Shown here in pieces: positions 34,101-37,934 of a stretch of 37,934 nt of DNA (position 1 is its first letter; each line of letters starts with the position of its first letter). The stretch covers positions 1 to 37,934 of the forward strand of contig JAHJAA010000014.1 of NCBI GenBank assembly GCA_018814305.1, written 5' to 3'. Under the pieces are notes generated by a model. It was not told where the DNA came from and ran no database searches. It was given only the letters and a program-made list of their open reading frames with translations. Position numbers and translations under genes: made by a program. The DNA comes from Pseudomonadota bacterium (GTDB taxonomy: Bacteria > Desulfobacterota > Desulfobulbia > Desulfobulbales > JAGXFP01).

Positions 34101-37100
34101 ACAATATCCCGGTGTACGGTGAATGTGGGGCTGAAAAACTTGACGAAACCACCTGGGATTTTGGTTCAGCAGCCCAAGTCATTTTAGGGAGTATCCCGGC
34201 GGCCGATTATCCTATCACAATTAAAGCCGGAACATTAGCGGAGGAGATCTTCACCGTCACCTCCAAACCTTTCGGCAACTGTTACGGTAACACCCCACCC
34301 CAGCATGATCTGGTGTTGAAGGAAATCAGTCTGACCGATCAGTTCGGTAACAATATCAATGCGGCTGGGGTCGGTACCACCATGAAGATTGAGGCCAAGA
34401 TGTTCATGGTAACCGAACTGGAACGATTTGAAAATCAGTCGATTAATTGTAACCCCGGTTCTGATACCTGCCCCATTCCCTTGGGGACCAGAGAGTATCG
34501 GATCGACACCGGATTTGAGACCGCCTCGGTGAGCTTTAATGGCCAGGAGGTGACCACGCATTCGAATGGTCTGTTTAAGCTTGACGCCTTCCAAGTCGGC
34601 GATACGTACGGCAAGAAGCCCGTGACCATCACCGGCAACGGCACCAGAAAAGTAAACAGAACGGTTCATGCCTGCGAGACTCCCCCTGCCTGCACCTTTG
34701 CCATGGTTGAAGAGACCTTGCCGGAGATCTCCATTACTAAGGAGATTTATGCGGTGGCCATTGATCTCCCACAGGCTGAATACCTTATTCCAATCAATCA
34801 GGAAGGCTACACCACCGCCGACACGGTGATCAACTACACTATCCAACCGGCTGAATACACCGCCGGAAACGCCATGGTGACTATTGGGAAGAAAAATCCA
34901 GGAGGAAAACCGGACCCGGATCCAATCCGTTATCTCGATGCCGAACGAAACGGAACCGGATTTGTTACCTTAGCCAAAGGTTTTCGGTTTGAGCCAGACA
35001 CCGATTATGTCGCCTGGGTAATCCTGAATAAGGGATCGGATTCTGTAGAGATCAAAAGCCAGGTGATTGACTTGAAGCCCATCGCCCTTGACCTCCGGGC
35101 CGATCTCAATCGGGACGGGAAGATCACCATTGATGATGATCCCCTGGAAATTTTTGGTTTTGGTCTGGTCGTGCCGGTCAACAGCGATGACGACGATGGC
35201 GATGGTGTGATCGATTTGGGTGATGATTTTGTTCAAACCGGAGATGGCTCTGAAGACGGCGACAATGATCTGTTCGAAGTGCAACTTACCGTCATGCCCA
35301 AGGGGGTAGCTCAGGGCAACGTCACCCTGGAAGTTGTTCAGGGAATGGAGAAGATCAGGATCTGGACAAATCGGAAAAAACTCGCAGGATCACTTGTGTT
35401 GGACGGTTTTGTGGATCCAGCTATGGAGACAAAGAGTTGGCAATTAGGTTCAGCGGATTCTCCCTCTCTTGACCAGCTTCCTGAAAAATTCTATATCGAA
35501 GGAATCGATGCAAGCCAAAACCTGGAAGATTGTGTGATTCTGACAACGAAATATCAACCGGATCCCGCCCAACCGGCAACAGCGATCGAAGTTGATCGTC
35601 TGAGAATCACGGTCCTGCAATCGACCCTTGTCCCGGATTACAATCGTGACGGCATGATCGATAAAGACGATAAGGGAAAAGCCAACGACATCGAACCATG
35701 GCGCTTTTGGGTGAATGACGACAATGATAATGCAGCGGATTCGGATGGAATCGCTACGAGTGCTTCCAACGATTTACCAGGCACATACGGTGATCTGGAT
35801 GACCAACCGGTACCTGGTTCGGTCATAATTGATCCTGGCGGGACAAATGCCGCGCTTGAGCATGTTGTCGGCAACATCCGTGATTACGTTGACTTTTTCC
35901 CTCTTCATCTCGATGTCGGTGGTTTGTTGGATATCCTCCCCCCGGATCATGGGTACCGATACATCTTAAAAAATGCCGAATCTGCGGTAGGCGTTGCCGA
36001 AGGTATTTCGGGTGCAACGGTCTTACGCGCTGACGATTCGTATGCATATCTACACGATCCCGTGGTTGCAGGAAACCTTGGCAGATTGCCCGTCCGAACA
36101 GTGAACCCGGATGGCATGGAGTTGACGGTCTCGTTTCTGCACGCTATCAAGCAAGACAATCAAGCCGGAATCATACTTGTCGAGGGACGAAAAACGTCCA
36201 ACTCCCCATTAATGCTTGAGGTACAGGACGAAAACGATCAGGTTGTTTTTAAGGCTTCTTTCCCAATGTCAATTCTCCCGGTGGAAGTAATGTATGGGCA
36301 CAAAGACCTCCGTAGCCTTGCCGGGGCCACAGATGGTGAACCGGACCGGTATGTTGACTTCACCGATACCAATAGTCCGGATTACTACACAAATGCTAAA
36401 ACCCCATATTGTATGAAGGGTGCTGATAGAAACTTGGTTTGGATGCATGGGTATAATGTCTCATCGGAAGCAGCAAGGGCCACCTATGCTGAAGTATTTA
36501 AGCGATTCTTTCATGCCGGGTTGCAGGGGAGGTTCTACGGAGTGAGCTGGTATGGTGATCCTCCTGCCCCACTAACATGGACACAGTTGGGAGCACCCCC
36601 GCATTTTCATCAATCGGTGGTTAATGCCTTTGCCACAGCAGGGGCTTACGAGAATTTTATTAAATCAATCCCGGGGAGCACATCAATCCCAAGTACCACA
36701 ACGATCGCAGCACATAGCTTAGGGAATATGGTTGTCGGTTCGGCAATTCAGGATCATGATCTAATTGATTTTAAAAAATACTTTGCCATTGATGCAGCTG
36801 TGGCGCTTGAGGCATATGGAGAACTGAAAGTTAATGATCAAACCGTTGTTGACGAAGGAATGTTAACGGTCGATGATTGGAAAGATTATTGGGATTATTC
36901 AACGATTGACTCAAATACTGGCACATCGGTCTACCCGGATAGGAAACTCTTTGCCAGTGAATGGTACAGACTTTTCCCCAGTGACGACAAACGTTCCGAG
37001 TTGACCTGGCGTAATCGGTTAGATCAAGTGCCTTCAAACAAGGTTTACAACTTCTATTCGAGCACGGAAGAGGTTTTACGACAATATCCCGGTGATGATA

Positions 37101-37819
37101 TAGCCCATGTTAAAGATTTATGGCAGAAATATCAGAAAACAAATAACACCGCCGGGATCAAGGAATATCTGGCAACTTCAACATGGGTGAAGCAAGAGAA
37201 ATACAAAGGGCGAAAAAGCTTGTTTGGTTTCGATTATTTCGGTGGTGCAGCCAGCCCATTCTGTGGTTGGAGTTTCAACCGTTACTGGTATTTACCCGAT
37301 CCGTATAATGACTTTGAAAAGACAATAAAACCTAATCCCGATGAAGCATCCTCCATTGATGAAAATGAGTTGACCGCACATCCTTTCTTTGATCCGCCCA
37401 TTGATCCCTTCGGAGTGAATTTGACAGCACTGGTTTCTTCTTCGGGTTCGTCTTTCGTTGATAACAATATCGGGGCGACGCCATTGAAAGATTATTACAC
37501 CTATAATCAGGCTACCCAAAGCATTGTCAAAATCAAAGAGTGGCTGTTGGCTGAAGCCTTCCCGGCCACGACTCTACCCATGGGAGCGAATGAAAATAGT
37601 ATTTTGCCTTTACCTGTCCAAAATACTGACATGTCGGAAGAGAGTTCACAACAAGACGGGAAATGCTGTAAAACTAGAAATGATTTGTGGCCGAGAAGTG
37701 ATCCGAATGTTGGCAGGCCATGGTTACACAGTGATTACAAAGATGTACCATATCAGCATGTGTTCAGTTTCTATAAAAATATAAAAGAATTTTGGCTCTT
37801 CGCTATTTCAAGTGGGTAA
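31112..37819 (+). CDS. Giant exported protein: transglutaminase-like, Ig-like, EF-hand-like and alpha/beta-hydrolase modules
   Basis: About 2235 residues from the ATG at 31112, which begins a clean signal peptide ending in RSVHA (cleavage near 33). The frame is open from a GTG at 31025, and no start has a good Shine-Dalgarno. Residues about 200-355 are transglutaminase-like (IYAWVKNNI, GNDADQASLLVALLRAAGFPAR, VDHIWVE, GLDTH); the catalytic Cys position is not Cys, so this module is probably non-enzymatic. Ig/Big-like segments lie near 810-880 and 920-970. Calcium-loop-like DLNRDGKITIDDD and DYNRDGMIDKDD lie near 1331 and 1508. An alpha/beta-hydrolase follows: WMHGYNVS (about 1776) and AHSLGN with nucleophile Ser1869; His2206 in WLHSD is a candidate third residue. 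An IS at 37794 replaced the last native residues. Probably a cell-surface or secreted lipase-like adhesin or effector. Confidence 0.8.
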   Translation: MKVNTSNISPGFLTILFCFLTLIMLILPRSVHAADLTVERAIQRDLTLSQSVVLVIDARQKAGQGVTTQIARLKELAAAIRTNHERLRGQFEARDEVTANIGETAEVRQQEMVEKYLAYLDDYLTTIDRLPDDTVPQFTIDDLKFHFDQILPERTLPLLGALPYRHLRLPGKYPLVEPVVVPGYRGGNRTVAAADTAASPEAPITEEIATLAESLHWSPVEIYAWVKNNIRSEWYWGLMKGAEETLRQKSGNDADQASLLVALLRAAGFPARFVRGEIEFFPNLSGIKALTGIDDTRELVLFFQKAGIPCEPVIRGGGVANIRVDHIWVEAQIPYANYRGVVIDGQGKTWLGLDTHIKMGSTVTTNTPQPFPEAIDPAGLRDAYLATDHDGSVLDYLHETITATGTAYDDLLRQQTFSPEILEILPNTMQFEQIVVTGEYTQLPEELIHQVRFTANHNETTILDGTLPLSTLSNRSLAITYEPATVDDQEIINSYGGLANTPSYLVHLRPVLTVNGDRTLIGTEGLPVGENFTITVELIAPNRTQKVTNNLIIGNLTVMGLSTQQAITPEPETYPTAEGLLFSRAMAQIDEWNKSEQELAELFGLTITHPMPTLVTVSNMVDVIHLLDMVHGLDWRGVAFDADFRVIEAAGNPENVCPFMQLSSLAGSVLEHRVFEEGFNVASVSTARVLGLSNQNSLTPLVLDKSNFESELPGLALPENISEDIASAAWMGLRVIVPPFQSNFEDWLGYGYIKEDPVSGEAGYMLAGMIAGGMTALNPDRWPDEFKEPVSHPFQGEVNRYPDSAVELVVLAPSLSNNGFVGKPMNQQLQVMARDSVGRPVSGVMVYFTVLAGGGALSNDHIHTDSNGIASVSFTPGQHVSDNPTIWYDSPHNRLVGENLIDASTASGLRINTPMTVFAFPDIPKHLKVSNAGPPGEILTWSETIKIKVEDQYGNSVSNVPVTFTMGNAQPWSSCDVANGDNRQGKLVSITDPCLKNNIPVYGECGAEKLDETTWDFGSAAQVILGSIPAADYPITIKAGTLAEEIFTVTSKPFGNCYGNTPPQHDLVLKEISLTDQFGNNINAAGVGTTMKIEAKMFMVTELERFENQSINCNPGSDTCPIPLGTREYRIDTGFETASVSFNGQEVTTHSNGLFKLDAFQVGDTYGKKPVTITGNGTRKVNRTVHACETPPACTFAMVEETLPEISITKEIYAVAIDLPQAEYLIPINQEGYTTADTVINYTIQPAEYTAGNAMVTIGKKNPGGKPDPDPIRYLDAERNGTGFVTLAKGFRFEPDTDYVAWVILNKGSDSVEIKSQVIDLKPIALDLRADLNRDGKITIDDDPLEIFGFGLVVPVNSDDDDGDGVIDLGDDFVQTGDGSEDGDNDLFEVQLTVMPKGVAQGNVTLEVVQGMEKIRIWTNRKKLAGSLVLDGFVDPAMETKSWQLGSADSPSLDQLPEKFYIEGIDASQNLEDCVILTTKYQPDPAQPATAIEVDRLRITVLQSTLVPDYNRDGMIDKDDKGKANDIEPWRFWVNDDNDNAADSDGIATSASNDLPGTYGDLDDQPVPGSVIIDPGGTNAALEHVVGNIRDYVDFFPLHLDVGGLLDILPPDHGYRYILKNAESAVGVAEGISGATVLRADDSYAYLHDPVVAGNLGRLPVRTVNPDGMELTVSFLHAIKQDNQAGIILVEGRKTSNSPLMLEVQDENDQVVFKASFPMSILPVEVMYGHKDLRSLAGATDGEPDRYVDFTDTNSPDYYTNAKTPYCMKGADRNLVWMHGYNVSSEAARATYAEVFKRFFHAGLQGRFYGVSWYGDPPAPLTWTQLGAPPHFHQSVVNAFATAGAYENFIKSIPGSTSIPSTTTIAAHSLGNMVVGSAIQDHDLIDFKKYFAIDAAVALEAYGELKVNDQTVVDEGMLTVDDWKDYWDYSTIDSNTGTSVYPDRKLFASEWYRLFPSDDKRSELTWRNRLDQVPSNKVYNFYSSTEEVLRQYPGDDIAHVKDLWQKYQKTNNTAGIKEYLATSTWVKQEKYKGRKSLFGFDYFGGAASPFCGWSFNRYWYLPDPYNDFEKTIKPNPDEASSIDENELTAHPFFDPPIDPFGVNLTALVSSSGSSFVDNNIGATPLKDYYTYNQATQSIVKIKEWLLAEAFPATTLPMGANENSILPLPVQNTDMSEESSQQDGKCCKTRNDLWPRSDPNVGRPWLHSDYKDVPYQHVFSFYKNIKEFWLFAISSG

Positions 37820-37934
37820 CATGAAATCCAGTTTGCCGGCAATAAGGTAGGCCATGTTGATCAGGTTCTTGGTTGTTCGATAACCTCTGGCTCTTCTTTT
37901 GACCGCCTGAATAAGGCCGTTGATGGCTTCGAGG
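37794..37934 (-). mobile_element. End of a second ISL3-like insertion sequence (partial)
   Basis: The element edge is GGCTCTTCGCTATTTCAAG at 37794, abutting the AT-rich host sequence AAAAGAATTTT, which suits ISL3 target preference. It contains the 3' end of a minus-strand transposase and runs off the window. It differs in sequence from the IS at the left end, though both begin GGCTC. The other end and the target duplicate are outside the window. Confidence 0.8.
37808..37934 (-). CDS. ISL3-family transposase, C-terminal fragment
   Basis: On the minus strand the window's last 127 bases encode about 41 residues to a TGA at 37808-37810. They include LEAINGLIQAVKRRARGYR and NMAYLIAGKLDFMLPT, a typical ISL3 transposase C-terminus (N..I...K.RARGYR, then N...I.YL.AGKL). 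It overlaps the false end of the giant gene. The catalytic core is off the window, so neither intactness nor the IS name can be judged. Confidence 0.85.
   Translation of the reverse strand, partial: LEAINGLIQAVKRRARGYRTTKNLINMAYLIAGKLDFMLPT

Noticed and set aside
1-37934. CRISPR arrays, tRNA or rRNA genes, prophage
   Set aside because: I saw no regularly spaced repeats, tRNA-like folds, rRNA sequence or phage structural genes when reading both strands.

Overview
The window looks like a chromosomal segment of a Gram-negative anaerobe of the Desulfobacterota, possibly near the Desulfobulbales. This is inference from gene content: a Desulfovibrio-type single-cluster ferredoxin with a matching extra cysteine pair, a REC/DUF4388/roadblock regulator, a sigma-54 two-component pair with a PAS/GAF kinase, LpoB/COG3014 lipoproteins, and mid-to-high GC. 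There is no rRNA, and I saw no tRNA or CRISPR array.

Both ends of the window lie inside insertion sequences. Bases 1-140 are the 3' end of an ISL3-family element and bases 37794-37934 are the 3' end of a different ISL3-like element. Each has cut a gene: a DHH phosphoesterase on the left, and the extreme C-terminus of a giant exported protein on the right.

Region by region. (1) 99-5783, all minus strand: ettA, then an lpoB-like lipoprotein, a COG3014 lipoprotein, a GT1 glycosyltransferase and the truncated DHH gene; the last four look like one operon. (2) 6365-14338, a signalling island: a cyclic-nucleotide-fold/PilZ protein and a ParA-like ATPase fused to a roadblock domain (both plus) converge on a Cys/His-containing unknown protein, a REC-DUF4388-roadblock protein, an NtrC-type regulator and its PAS-GAF-PAS histidine kinase (all minus). 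(3) 14609-16547: a structured leader, a KDPG/KHG aldolase and a DRE-TIM metallolyase. (4) 16586-23141, nucleic-acid housekeeping: slyX overlapping an XPB-like helicase, an S4-domain protein, hrpB, a ferredoxin, a small hypothetical protein, RNase HI with an N-terminal viroplasmin domain, and a YchJ/SEC-C protein. (5) 23345-25935: divergent ilvC/ilvY, with a visible -10 box and a candidate operator between them. (6) 25943-37819, envelope and secretome: an LtaS/MdoB-like membrane sulfatase, a MITE-like element, a 646-residue exported protein with three diverged N-terminal repeats, and a roughly 2235-residue exported protein that combines a transglutaminase-like fold, Ig-like segments, EF-hand-like loops and an alpha/beta-hydrolase.

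The best candidates for undescribed biology are the roadblock/PilZ/ParA signalling island (6365-14338) and the divergent pair of large exported proteins (28764-37819). In the giant gene, base composition shifts visibly from GC-rich at the 5' end to AT-richer over the hydrolase module.
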